The position numbers were made by a program, and so were the translations under genes. Below the pieces are notes generated by a model that saw only the letters and a program-made list of their open reading frames with translations, had not been told where the DNA came from and did not search any database. This document shows positions 51,952 to 60,740 of a stretch of 64,000 nucleotides of DNA, piece by piece (the first letter of the stretch is position 1; each line of letters opens with the position of its first letter). The DNA comes from Deinococcus cellulosilyticus NBRC 106333 = KACC 11606 (GTDB lineage Bacteria; Deinococcota; Deinococci; Deinococcales; Deinococcaceae): the NCBI RefSeq assembly GCF_007990775.1, contig NZ_BJXB01000002.1:186001-250000 (forward strand), read 5' to 3'.

Positions 51952-52950
51952 ATGAAGCTGAAACCGCTCAGAGCGCAGGTCATGGTCATCACCGGAGCGT
52001 CCAGCGGAATCGGGCTGGAGACGGCGCGTGAGGCAGCAAAAGCAGGAGCAAAAGTCGTTCTGGCTGCCCGCAATGAAGACGTGCTGAAAGAGGTGGTCCA
52101 GGACATCAAGAACCAGGGTGGAGAGGCCATTTATGTGGTGGCGGACGTGGGGGTGCGTGAAGATGTTGAGCGCATCGCCAGGGTTGCCAGAAAGGTTTAC
52201 GAAGGCTTTGACACCTGGATCAACAACGCCGGAGTGGACATGTGGGGCAAGGCCGAGGACATCACCGAAGAAGATGCCAGACGCCTCTTTGACACCAATT
52301 TCTGGGGAATGGTCCATGGTTCCCTGGTGGCCCTGGCCCACCTGAAGGACCGGGGAGGTGCCATCATCAATGTGGCCAGTGTGGCGTCCGATGTGCCCTA
52401 TCCCCTGCAGAGTTTCTATGTGGCCAGCAAGCATGCCCTGAAGGGTTTCACCAATTCGCTGCGCATGGAGGTGATGCACGACAAGTTGCCGGTATCCATC
52501 TCCCTGATCAAACCTGCAGCGATCAGCACGCCTCTGCTGCTCAGTGCCCGATATTACACCGAGAAGCAGCCCTGGTTCCCTCCACCCAGGTACAGCCCAA
52601 AAGAGGTCACGCTGGCCATTTTGAAGGCCGCAACCTCTCGTGTGCGAGACATTTATGTGGGAGGTGCGGCTGCCAACATGGCCCTGTTCTCCAGATTCGC
52701 CCCACGCATCGCAGACCGCTTTTTTGCCCGCACCATGGTGAAAGCCTCCCAGCACGACAACCCCGGTCAGCCCAGGTCGGGCAACATGTATGAGCCCATG
52801 TCAGAGGGAGTGGTCAGTGACAACGATGCTGGAAAACCCCGCGCCAGCCTGTACACCCGCCTGAAAGTCAGTCCGGCAGCCAGAGGACTGCTTGCCCTGG
52901 CTGCCGCAACATTGATTGGCTCTGTGGTGATGCGCCGCGCCCGCAGCTGA
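51952..52950 (+). CDS. Short-chain dehydrogenase/reductase with C-terminal membrane tail
   Basis: A 332-residue classical SDR: cofactor motif TGASSGIG near residue 12, NNAG (INNAGVDMW), catalytic Tyr-Lys in FYVASKHAL, and Ser in NVASVAS. The extra 60-residue C-terminal part ends in a hydrophobic helix (GLLALAAATLIGSVVM), so the enzyme is probably membrane-bound. AAAAGGAGG is 5 bases upstream. It likely acts on lipophilic alcohols or ketones. The substrate is unknown. Confidence 0.9.
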   Translation: MKLKPLRAQVMVITGASSGIGLETAREAAKAGAKVVLAARNEDVLKEVVQDIKNQGGEAIYVVADVGVREDVERIARVARKVYEGFDTWINNAGVDMWGKAEDITEEDARRLFDTNFWGMVHGSLVALAHLKDRGGAIINVASVASDVPYPLQSFYVASKHALKGFTNSLRMEVMHDKLPVSISLIKPAAISTPLLLSARYYTEKQPWFPPPRYSPKEVTLAILKAATSRVRDIYVGGAAANMALFSRFAPRIADRFFARTMVKASQHDNPGQPRSGNMYEPMSEGVVSDNDAGKPRASLYTRLKVSPAARGLLALAAATLIGSVVMRRARS

Positions 52951-52952
52951 CA

Positions 52953-53975
52953 TCAAACAGGCAAGAACGGAAAATCTTCTGCAATCAGGCCCCTGTGCTG
53001 CAGTTCCTTCCAGAAATCTGCAGAAATGGGGGTCTGGTAATCCTGGAGGTTGCTCTGCAGCTGCTTCAGGGTGCGCACACCCAGCAACACGGAGGCCACC
53101 GCAGGGTGTGCCAGCGGAAATTGCATGGCTGCTGCCCGGATGGAGATGCCATGCAGCTCACACACTTCCCGGATGGCGAGCGCGCGTTGCAGCATGAGCT
53201 CAGGGGCCTGCGAGTAGTTGTATTTCGCATCGGGTTTTGGGTTGGCGAGCAGACCGCTGTTGAAAACCCCTCCCACAATGATCTTTGCCCCCTTCTCGAT
53301 GCAGGTCTGCAAGAAGGGCATGCTGTGCTGTTCCAGAAGGGTGTACCTTCCGGCCAGCAGGAACACATCGAAGTCTCCCGCCTGCAGGAGTTCATGGGGC
53401 ATTTCCCACTGGTTCATGCCTGCACCGATGCCCTTGACCAGGCCCTGCTCCCGCAGCTCAACCAGGGCCTGATAAGCTCCCTGCATCAGTTCCTGCGCGG
53501 TGACACCCACCGAGTCTGGATCATGGATGAACACCATGTCGAGGTGGTCCAGCTTCATGCGCTGCAGGGTCTCCTCGAAAGAGCGCATCACCCCGTCGTA
53601 GCTGTAGTCGTAGATCACGTTGAGGGGGAGGTCTGTTTTGAAGGCACGGTTGCCATCGCTGTCCAGCTGGGTTGGGTGGGGAGGAATGCCCTCTCGAAGC
53701 AGACGGCCCACCTTGCTGGAAACGGTGAAGCCCGATTTCTGCTGCAGGAAATCGCCGAGTCGAAACTCGGATTCGCCGTAACCATACCAGGGTGCCGTGT
53801 CATAAAAGCGAATGCCTGCGTCCCAGGCTGCCTGGAACACCGCTCTGGCATCTTCTTCTGAAACAGGTTGAAAGAGCCCTCCCTGAACGGAAGCGCCAAG
53901 CCCCAGACGGGTCACGGTGGCACCTCTGCCCACCTGTACGGTGTCGGTCAGAGAGGGTGTGGGGGATGGGGTCAT
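52953..53975 (-). CDS. Aldo/keto reductase (D-threo-aldose 1-dehydrogenase-like)
   Basis: A 340-residue (alpha/beta)8 barrel with the tetrad region: Asp and Tyr in FYDTAPWYGYGESE, Lys in VSSKVGR, and His in MVFIHDPD. The pattern GLGAS...GIRFYDTAPWYGYGESEFRLG is typical of L-fucose/D-threo-aldose dehydrogenases. It uses NAD(P)(H). ATG 53975 (second of two) is at a normal distance from AAGGAGG. It is convergent with the SDR gene. Confidence 0.88.
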   Translation of the reverse strand: MTPSPTPSLTDTVQVGRGATVTRLGLGASVQGGLFQPVSEEDARAVFQAAWDAGIRFYDTAPWYGYGESEFRLGDFLQQKSGFTVSSKVGRLLREGIPPHPTQLDSDGNRAFKTDLPLNVIYDYSYDGVMRSFEETLQRMKLDHLDMVFIHDPDSVGVTAQELMQGAYQALVELREQGLVKGIGAGMNQWEMPHELLQAGDFDVFLLAGRYTLLEQHSMPFLQTCIEKGAKIIVGGVFNSGLLANPKPDAKYNYSQAPELMLQRALAIREVCELHGISIRAAAMQFPLAHPAVASVLLGVRTLKQLQSNLQDYQTPISADFWKELQHRGLIAEDFPFLPV

Positions 53976-54045
53976 CATGGGCCTCCTTGATCCTGCATAA
54001 TGTTGCGTTCAGGATCAAGCATACCCGAGTTTTACAACACCGCTG

Positions 54046-54465
54046 TCACTGGGCTTCCAGTTGAATGAACGGGGTCGCGGCCACATCTGCCAGCGTGTAC
54101 TCGTTCAGTTTGGCATAGAATGCTTCGCGGGCATCCACCAGCACGCATTTCAGCTTGCAGTTCCCCCGGAGGGGGCAGGGTCCGATGTTGCAGTCTATGA
54201 TGTCGGCCTGGGGTTCAGTGAGGCGCACCAGGTCTCCAAGCCTCACCTCAGAGGGAGCCTTGACCAGACGGATGCCGCCATTCTTGCCTTTGCTGCCCTG
54301 GATGATGCCCATTTTGGAGAGGGCGTGGGCAACCTTGTTGAGGTGGTTGTAGGGCACATTGAAGCGGTCAGCCACTTCCTGCACGGTGGCGCGGGAGTGA
54401 TCGGGGGTCTGCATCAGGTGCATCAGCAGGCGCAGGCTCAGGTCGGTGAATCGGGTCACTTGCAT
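54046..54465 (-). CDS. nsrR: Rrf2-family regulator, NsrR-like
   Basis: A 139-residue winged-helix regulator (LLMHLMQTPDHSRATVQEVADRFNVPYNHLNKVAHALSKMG). Four cysteines (92, 97, 103, 107) lie in DCNIGPCPLRGNCKLKC, three of which fit the NsrR [Fe-S] site that senses NO. The gene is next to hmp and an NsrR-like box, so NO control is likely. The family identity is sure but the exact name is inferred from context. Confidence 0.82.
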   Translation of the reverse strand: MQVTRFTDLSLRLLMHLMQTPDHSRATVQEVADRFNVPYNHLNKVAHALSKMGIIQGSKGKNGGIRLVKAPSEVRLGDLVRLTEPQADIIDCNIGPCPLRGNCKLKCVLVDAREAFYAKLNEYTLADVAATPFIQLEAQ

Positions 54466-54564
54466 GGGTCAGGCATCTTCCCTTCTGCAACGTCCGGGAA
54501 GGGATGGCCCTTCGCCGGACATCGCAGTTGATGCCTCACAGTAGCAAATTGCAGGGTTGTTTGT

Positions 54565-55785
54565 TCAGGGATGAAGCTCCCGCTCGGGCCCCACCTTGAA
54601 GTCCTGGGTGGGTCCGAAAGCTTCGAAGAAGCGGCGGTTTGCAGGCACCTGCAGGTCATCCAGAATGCCCTCAATGGCCTGCATGAACCCGACAGGACCA
54701 CAGTAATAGAAGTCTGCATCAAGAGGCACATACCTCAGCAGTTTCTCGGTGGTGATCAGGCCCATTTCCTGGCAGTCCACGCCCAGAACATCGTTTGCAC
54801 CGAGGTGGGTGTAGAAGGTGGTCACTTTGACTTTTTGATTCTGCTGTTGCAGGTTCTGCAGCTCTTCTCTGAAAGCATGGTCTTCCCGCTTCATCACAAA
54901 CTGCAGGAGGTGCACTTCAGATTCTTTTGCGGCTTTGGCCATGCTCAGCAGAGGAGTGATGCCCACGCCACCTGCAAGGAGGACCACCGGGCGGCCTCTT
55001 TCCTGAAGCACGAATTCACCCATCGGGGCATGCACATCCAGGGTGTCTCCCTCCTGGATGTGGTCATGCAGGATGTTGGACAGCACACCTGCCTCAAGGG
55101 TAGGATCGGTTTCGGGAGCCAGTTCCCGTTTCACACTGATGCGCAGGGTGTCACCACCAGGGGCATCAGAAAGGCTGTACTGGCGGATCTGGGTGTAAGG
55201 CATGCTGTCTGTCTTGATGCGGATGCTCACATATTGACCGGGCTTAAAGGGAGCCAGGGGTGCACCATCCGCAGGCTTGAGGTGCAGTGAGGCAATCTGG
55301 GCACTTTCCTGCACTTTCTTCACCACGGTGAAGGCTTTGAATCCCTCCCAGGGAGCGGCCTGATAGAGGCTTTTCTCTGCACCTATCATGATGTCGGCAA
55401 GGATGCCATAAGCTGCGCCCCAGGCGTCGATGATCTCTGGTGTGGCAGCCTCGCCCAGCACTTCCTGAATGGCTGCAAGCAGGTTTTCACCCACGATGGG
55501 ATAGTGCTCGGGCAGGACCTCCAGACTGGCATGCTTGTGGGCAATTCTGCCGACCATGCCAGACAGAAATCCAGGCTGGTCAAGGTACTCGGCGTAAGCC
55601 AGCACCGAGGCAGCAAGGCTGCGGGACTGGGCACCGGTCTTCTGGTGGGTCAGGTTGAAGACGTTTTGCAATTCAGGATGACGGGCAAACATCCTTTTGT
55701 AAAAGTGGGCGGTGATGGTCGCTCCGTGCTCTTTCAGCACTGGGACGGTGGCTTTGATCAGTTGCAGTTGGGTTTCGGTCAGCAT
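54565..55785 (-). CDS. hmp: Flavohemoprotein, nitric oxide dioxygenase Hmp
   Basis: A 406-residue three-domain NO dioxygenase: globin (1-138) with Tyr29, Gln53 and proximal His85 aligning with E. coli Hmp, an FAD domain (RQYSLSDAP, KPGQYVSI), and an NAD(P) domain (LLAGGVGITPLLSM and YYCGPVGFMQ). It converts NO and O2 to nitrate. AAGGAG lies 5 bases before ATG 55785. An NsrR-like palindrome is immediately upstream. Confidence 0.95.
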   Translation of the reverse strand: MLTETQLQLIKATVPVLKEHGATITAHFYKRMFARHPELQNVFNLTHQKTGAQSRSLAASVLAYAEYLDQPGFLSGMVGRIAHKHASLEVLPEHYPIVGENLLAAIQEVLGEAATPEIIDAWGAAYGILADIMIGAEKSLYQAAPWEGFKAFTVVKKVQESAQIASLHLKPADGAPLAPFKPGQYVSIRIKTDSMPYTQIRQYSLSDAPGGDTLRISVKRELAPETDPTLEAGVLSNILHDHIQEGDTLDVHAPMGEFVLQERGRPVVLLAGGVGITPLLSMAKAAKESEVHLLQFVMKREDHAFREELQNLQQQNQKVKVTTFYTHLGANDVLGVDCQEMGLITTEKLLRYVPLDADFYYCGPVGFMQAIEGILDDLQVPANRRFFEAFGPTQDFKVGPERELHP

Positions 55786-55798
55786 GTGGGCTCCTTAA

Positions 55799-55821
55799 AA
55801 TATGCATTTAAAATATATATT
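55799..55821. promoter_or_regulatory. NsrR-like binding site upstream of hmp
   Basis: AATATGCATTT-A-AAATATATATT resembles the published NsrR consensus (AANATGCATTTNAAATACATNTT). It overlaps the likely -10 region 14 bases before the hmp start, so NsrR would block transcription until NO binds its cluster. Confidence 0.65.
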
Positions 55822-55921
55822 AAAAATGGGAGAAATGTCCCCGGGGGACCCCCCTAGCATTTTCCAGAAAAAGTGATACAATCTATTCCGTTCCTGAGTT
55901 CGGCTCAGGCAACATTCCCAG

Positions 55922-56011
55922 GGAGAGGTGTCCGAGTGGTTGAAGGAGCACGCCTGGAAAGCGTGTATAGGGTAACACCTATCGCGGGTTCGAATCCCGC
56001 TCTCTCCGCCA
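55922..56011 (+). tRNA. tRNA-Ser (anticodon GGA)
   Basis: The 90-nucleotide class II cloverleaf has a 7-bp acceptor stem GGAGAGG/TCTCTCC (one wobble), a TCC/GGA D stem, an anticodon stem CACGC/GCGTG with loop CTGGAAA (anticodon GGA), a long variable arm, and T arm GCGGG-TTCGAAT-CCCGC. The CCA end is encoded. It reads UCC and UCU codons. Confidence 0.95.
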
Positions 56012-56018
56012 GAATCCA

Positions 56019-56043
56019 GTCCGGTTTTCCGCCGGACTTTTTT
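56019..56043 (+). terminator. Terminator after tRNA-Ser
   Basis: GTCCGG and CCGGAC pair around a 7-base loop, followed by six T. Confidence 0.85.
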
Positions 56044-56288
56044 GTTTTTGTGGCCCTGGGATGGTCTCGGTTTTGACTTCAGAAATCAAGTGACCCGGAC
56101 CATTGCTTTCCCTGACCTTTTTTAGGGGTTTTCCCTTATCACTCCTCTGCACCTGACTTCTAAACTGAATATATTGGTGGATAAATTGTGAGCACTGGAT
56201 AAGTTTTCAGCCAATTGGTCTGAAGACAGCCACCCTTCTGAGTTTCCCGTCCAGTTGATCCTGCCCCATGCATGCGAAGGAGTCACCC

Positions 56289-56888
56289 ATGATCACCAAA
56301 ACCCTGATTCAGGCCCTCAATCCCAATCTGAAACAACCCGATGTCACTGCCGACAAACTGCAGAAAGCAGCAGACCAGTATGGCATCAACACCAAACTGC
56401 GGGTGGCCCACTGGCTTGCACAGCTCACCGCAGAGTCCAGTCTGGTGCCCCAGGAGGAGAACCTGAATTATTCAGCGAAGCGTCTGTGTCAGGTGTGGCC
56501 CAGCAGGTTTCCCAGCATGGAAGCTGCCCAGAGTTGCGCCATGAATCCTGAGGCTCTTGGAAACAAGGTCTATGGCGGACGCATGGGCAACACCCAGCCT
56601 GGAGACGGGTACAAATACCGTGGGCGGGGCTTCATTCAACTGACGGGCCGCAACAACTACACCCACTATGGCCAGAAGACCGGCTTTGATCTGGTGAACA
56701 ACCCCGATCTGCTGTTGCAGATTGGCGTGAGTGCGCAGACTGCAGCGGCGTTCTGGCAGGACCACAACATCAACGTTTACGCAGACAAAAACGACATTGA
56801 AGGGGTGACCCGCGCCATCAACGGAGGTCTGACCGGTTTGCAGAGCAGGCAGGCCTACTTCCAGAAAATCATGTCCCTGCTCAGCTGA
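56289..56888 (+). CDS. GH19 chitinase/endolysin-like lysozyme
   Basis: A 199-residue single-domain enzyme. Catalytic Glu49 lies in LTAESS, a second Glu about position 57 in EENLNYS, and KYRGRGFIQLTGRNNY is the substrate-binding loop of family 19. No signal peptide is present, as in phage endolysins, which need a holin, and no holin gene was seen nearby. It would cut peptidoglycan or chitin. AAGGAG is 6 bases before ATG 56289. Its place just after tRNA-Ser suggests an integrated phage remnant. Confidence 0.88.
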   Translation: MITKTLIQALNPNLKQPDVTADKLQKAADQYGINTKLRVAHWLAQLTAESSLVPQEENLNYSAKRLCQVWPSRFPSMEAAQSCAMNPEALGNKVYGGRMGNTQPGDGYKYRGRGFIQLTGRNNYTHYGQKTGFDLVNNPDLLLQIGVSAQTAAAFWQDHNINVYADKNDIEGVTRAINGGLTGLQSRQAYFQKIMSLLS

Positions 56889-56898
56889 ATCCAGCACA

Positions 56899-57540
56899 TC
56901 AAACAGCAGATTCGGGCTGCGCCACACCGTCAAGGGCGGCATAGTGCGCAGCCCATTCCTGTTCATTCCGAAATCGGGTGGGGTGGGTCTCGCCCAGCAA
57001 CTTCAGGTGCCAGACCTCCCAGGGAGCCACAATTCCAGTCTGGGCATCAAATTGCTGCTTCAATTCTTCAGCCCGCCTGAACGCCTCTTCTGCCAGTGGA
57101 TGCCGCTGTTTTTCCAGAATCAGGGCGTACAGCTCTGCACCCACATAAAACGGAGACAGACCTGCCCCCTTGACGATCTTGAACCCGCGCTGCAGGATGT
57201 ACAGGGCTTTGCGGGTGTCAAAAAGGCCCCTTTGCCAGAGCGCCGTCATGCGTCCGGTGTGAATGAAGTTGTGGCAGGTGTGGCACAGGGCCACAATCTC
57301 TGTCATTTCCATGCTGCCTGCCGTGTAATCGATGGTGTAGGATTCATGCGCTTCCAGCCAGCGGTGGTAACGGGCTTCCCGTTTGTGGATGCCACACGCC
57401 CAGCAGTGGTGGTGATGCTTCGCGTAGGCCTCTCTGCGCTGCTCATCCCACCATTCCCGGCCCAGAATCTCTCTCGGGGCGAGGCCATGCAGGGGTTTGG
57501 GGATGTTGGGGTGGGTCAGCAGTTCAGGTCTGGGGATCAT
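56899..57540 (-). CDS. HNH-type zinc nuclease-like protein
   Basis: A 213-residue protein. Zinc ligands C46-xx-C49 and C86-xx-C89, with LEAHES (His65) and CHTCHNFIH (His90, His94), follow the beta-beta-alpha HNH pattern, so a metal-dependent nuclease is plausible. The C-terminal half is helical with no recognised domain. ATG 57540 is preferred, as the upstream reading has no site. It lies 128 bases downstream of the DUF262 gene on the same strand. Confidence 0.65.
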   Translation of the reverse strand: MIPRPELLTHPNIPKPLHGLAPREILGREWWDEQRREAYAKHHHHCWACGIHKREARYHRWLEAHESYTIDYTAGSMEMTEIVALCHTCHNFIHTGRMTALWQRGLFDTRKALYILQRGFKIVKGAGLSPFYVGAELYALILEKQRHPLAEEAFRRAEELKQQFDAQTGIVAPWEVWHLKLLGETHPTRFRNEQEWAAHYAALDGVAQPESAV

Positions 57541-57668
57541 GGTGAAGGTCCTGATTTTATCCTGTTCAGAGGTCAGAATTTGTGGGAGAGGTGGGTTTTG
57601 GTCTTCATGTTCTGCTCTAAACAAAACACAAAAAGCCCTGCAAGGAGGGCTCTGGGAATGCAAACCAT

Positions 57669-58154
57669 TCAGACCAGTTCAGGTTCTCTGATTTTGCTGA
57701 AATTCAGACGCTCGTAGATGTCGCGCAGGTTCTTATCTTCAAGCTCATGGTCCTGAGAGAGCACGATGGTGGGGGCAGGAATGCCTTCAAAGCGCATCTG
57801 GTCGGAGATGCTGAGGTCGCGCCAGTACTGCCCAAACACAGGGAATTCGTTGTCCAGGTAGTTCTGCAGGGCAGTGAGTCGGTGCTGCCCATCAATGACC
57901 AGTCGGCTGAGTTCGGCACGCTCAGGGTGAATGGTGATCACCAGTTGACCAAAGCCCAGACCGAGCCAGACATTCTCAATGAACTGCTGTTGCTGCTGTG
58001 TGGACCACTGCAGCGGCTGATGGAACGGAGGAATCCGGTGACCACAAATGTAGCCTTCGAGGTAACGCATGCGGGTTTCCCGGTGGCGGTTGCTGTAATG
58101 GATCAGGGTGTAAGGCTGGGCAGGTCCCTGAATCAGGGTCGGGGGAATCGTCAT
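57669..58154 (-). CDS. DUF262 (GmrS-like) domain protein, short
   Basis: A 161-residue protein with the DUF262 core: RIPPFHQPLQWSTQQQQQF (the Trp-rich substrate segment) and LVIDGQHRLTAL (Asp88, Arg92). DUF262 is the ParB/Srx-like NTPase of the type IV restriction enzyme GmrSD and of phage genes. The protein is short, lacking the HNH (DUF1524) tail, and an HNH-like gene follows. GAGGAGG is 7 bases before the ATG. Confidence 0.72.
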   Translation of the reverse strand: MTIPPTLIQGPAQPYTLIHYSNRHRETRMRYLEGYICGHRIPPFHQPLQWSTQQQQQFIENVWLGLGFGQLVITIHPERAELSRLVIDGQHRLTALQNYLDNEFPVFGQYWRDLSISDQMRFEGIPAPTIVLSQDHELEDKNLRDIYERLNFSKIREPELV

Positions 58155-58338
58155 GGGGTTTCCTCCTCTGGGAGTCTTGACTGCAGGGTAACAGATGAGC
58201 TCTTGATGAATTCTGACACCCTCTTACAACACTTCAAGCCACAGGCTTCGCTGTGATGGGCCTTCTGCAGGTTTCAACTGCTGCTCTTGTGACCCCATCA
58301 CCTGTACAGAAGTTGTTCAGCTGGTTAGAGTAAGCAGC

Positions 58339-59526
58339 ATGACCCAGCGCAGCATGGCCGCCCTGTTCACCGCCCAGGCACTTTCGACAAGTGCCACCAC
58401 CATCGGGGTTGCTCTTGCCAGTGTCCTCGCCGTCAAATTGATGGACGATGAAAGTTACGCCGGACTCCCCTCCACCGTGAATCTGCTGGCATCAGCATTC
58501 AGCGCTTACTTTGCAGGACAGTACATGGCCCGACATGGCCGCAGGGCGGGACTCACCCTGGCTTTCCTTTTAGGAACCGTGGGGGCGGCTCTGGCCTGCT
58601 GGCAGGCCCTGGCAGGGCATTTCTGGGGATTCATGATAGGGATTCTGCTGGTGGGTCTTGCCAATGGAGGCATCAACCAGACCCGGTATGCGGTCAGTGA
58701 ACTGGTGAAACCTGAACGTCGCGGGCAGTTCATTGGGTGGCTCCTGACCTGCAGTGCCATCGGGGCAGTGGTGACCCGGCTGTGCATTCCTGTCCTGAAG
58801 CAACTGGCCGAGGCCTACCAGCTTCCTGAGAATGAGGCAGGATGGTTGCTCAGTGCCCTGTTTCTGGCCCTCGCCAGTGTGCTGGTGGGAGTGTTTTTCA
58901 CTGCAAAACCCACAGATGTTCCCAGAAACACTGCACGTGTGCAACTTTCTGTCGGTGAATTGCTGAAACAGCCCCAGGTTCAGCTGGCCCTGATCGGCAT
59001 GATGGTGGGTCAGGGCATCATGCTGATGCTCATGGTGATGATGCCCGTGCATGCCCAGCACATGGGACACGGCCTGGAAGCCATTTCCACCGTCATGACC
59101 GGACATGTGGTGGGCATGTTCGGACTGGCCTGGATCACCGGGCACTGGGTGGACCGTTTCGGGGCACGCAACATGATTCTGGCAGGCACGGTGCTGCTGG
59201 CGGCCAGTGCCATTCTGGGCATGCTGGGGCACAGCATCACCGAGATGGGTGTGGCCCTGTTTGTGCTGGGGGTGGGCTGGAACCTGTGTTATGTGGCCGG
59301 GTCCAGCTTGCTCACCTCCAGCCTGCCCCCTGAAGCAAGAGCGGCAGCGCAGGGCAAACTGGATGTGTTTGTGTGGAGTGCCGCAGCGGCAGGTGCCCTT
59401 GGAGGCGGGCTGCTGGTGTCCAGTTCTGGTTTTTCAACCATGTACAGTGTTGCGCTTGCCATCAGCCTCATTACAGCAATTGGGGTATATTTAAGACGTG
59501 CTGGAGAAGTGAAGCGCGTTTCCTGA
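58339..59526 (+). CDS. MFS transporter
   Basis: A 395-residue protein with twelve helices, starting MAALFTAQALSTSATTIGVALASVLAVKLM. ARHGRRAGLTLAFLLG is the signature loop between helices 2 and 3. The C-terminal half is Gly/Ala-rich with GLAWITGHWVDRFGARN. Multidrug or metabolite efflux is likely. TAGAGT (58326-58331) lies 7 bases before the ATG (leaderless). A LacI gene follows at 142 bases and could regulate it. Confidence 0.85.
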   Translation: MTQRSMAALFTAQALSTSATTIGVALASVLAVKLMDDESYAGLPSTVNLLASAFSAYFAGQYMARHGRRAGLTLAFLLGTVGAALACWQALAGHFWGFMIGILLVGLANGGINQTRYAVSELVKPERRGQFIGWLLTCSAIGAVVTRLCIPVLKQLAEAYQLPENEAGWLLSALFLALASVLVGVFFTAKPTDVPRNTARVQLSVGELLKQPQVQLALIGMMVGQGIMLMLMVMMPVHAQHMGHGLEAISTVMTGHVVGMFGLAWITGHWVDRFGARNMILAGTVLLAASAILGMLGHSITEMGVALFVLGVGWNLCYVAGSSLLTSSLPPEARAAAQGKLDVFVWSAAAAGALGGGLLVSSSGFSTMYSVALAISLITAIGVYLRRAGEVKRVS

Positions 59527-59667
59527 AGGTGGGCTTTTTGCTGGACACCCCCACTGGACAGGGAACCAGGACCGATCCGTCGGCCTTTCCACATCCACAT
59601 CCGAGAGGTGGGCCATGTTGCAACGGTTCCCATCTGGTCAGATGATCTGCGCACAAAAGAGGCGGGC

Positions 59668-60666
59668 ATGAAAAAGAAAGTGACTTTGTTGGATGTGGCC
59701 CAGGCAGCCGGAGTTTCTCCGAGCACCGTGTCAAGAATTGTGGCAGGGACAGCCCGGGTCAGTGAAAAAAAACGGCAGCAGGTGGAAGAAGCCATTCAAC
59801 AATTGAAATACCAGCCCAATCTGGTGGCCAAAGGTCTGGTTCAGGGCCGCACCCTCTCCATTGGGGTGCTCACCCAGGACATTGCAAGTCCTTTTTACGG
59901 GGCTGCCCTGCTGGGCATTCAGGAAGCCCTGAGGGGCACCGAGTACGTGCCGGTGTTCATGGATGGCCACTGGAAACCCGAGGATGAAGCCCTCGCCCTG
60001 CAGCGCCTGATTGGCCGGGTGGACGGCCTGATCATCATGGGGGGGCATCTGGAGGGAAAATCCCTGAGTGCCCTTGCAGAATCCATGCCCATTGTGACGA
60101 TTGGCCGGACCATCCCAGGATTCGAGCAGCACTGTGCCACCGTGGACAATTATGCAGGGGCACGCAACCTGGTGCGGTACCTTTTTGATCTGGGGCACCG
60201 CCGCATTGCCCACATTTCGGGCCCAGATGACCATGTGGATGCCCGTGAGCGCCTCAGAGGTTATTACGATGCCCACAAGGATTTCGGCATGGACATCGAT
60301 CCGAAACTGGTGGTGCAGGGAGACTTTCAGGAGGCTTCAGGCAGTCTGGCCGTGGCCACACTACTGGAGTCCCGGACGCTTTTCACTGCGATCTTTGCAG
60401 CAAACGACCAGATGGCTTATGGGGCCAGACTGGCCCTGTACCGCCGGGGCATCCGGGTGCCAGAGGAAGTCTCCCTGGTCGGCTTTGATGACACCCGCAA
60501 TTCGGAGTACATGATGCCTCCCCTGACCACGGTGAGACAGCCCATGCATGAACTTGGTCTTTCTGCCGCAACCGCCCTGCTGAAGATGCTCAATGATGAG
60601 GAAGTGCAGCTGGAGAAGATCACCCCTCAGCTGGTCATTCGCGAATCTGCGGCCCGGGCAAGATAA
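59668..60666 (+). CDS. LacI-family transcriptional regulator
   Basis: A 332-residue regulator. The HTH is VTLLDVAQAAGVSPSTVSRIVAGTARVSEKKRQQVEEAIQQLKYQPN, followed by a periplasmic-binding-like sugar domain (LSIGVLTQDIASPFYGAALLGIQE, IFAANDQMAYGARLAL, GFDDTRNSEYMMPPLTTV). It likely senses a sugar. The ATG at 59668 is preceded by AGAGGCGGGC. A stem-loop with T-run ends it at 60681-60711. Confidence 0.92.
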   Translation: MKKKVTLLDVAQAAGVSPSTVSRIVAGTARVSEKKRQQVEEAIQQLKYQPNLVAKGLVQGRTLSIGVLTQDIASPFYGAALLGIQEALRGTEYVPVFMDGHWKPEDEALALQRLIGRVDGLIIMGGHLEGKSLSALAESMPIVTIGRTIPGFEQHCATVDNYAGARNLVRYLFDLGHRRIAHISGPDDHVDARERLRGYYDAHKDFGMDIDPKLVVQGDFQEASGSLAVATLLESRTLFTAIFAANDQMAYGARLALYRRGIRVPEEVSLVGFDDTRNSEYMMPPLTTVRQPMHELGLSAATALLKMLNDEEVQLEKITPQLVIRESAARAR

Positions 60667-60680
60667 ACTGGACAACTTCT

Positions 60681-60711
60681 GGTGTGCCTGTCCAGCAGGC
60701 ACCCTGTTTTT
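60681..60711 (+). terminator. Terminator after the LacI gene
   Basis: GGTGxGCCTG and CAGGCACC pair (one bulge) around a short loop, followed by TTTTT. Confidence 0.6.
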
Positions 60712-60740
60712 CCTGACCTGCGCCCATTAGCATGGACAGG

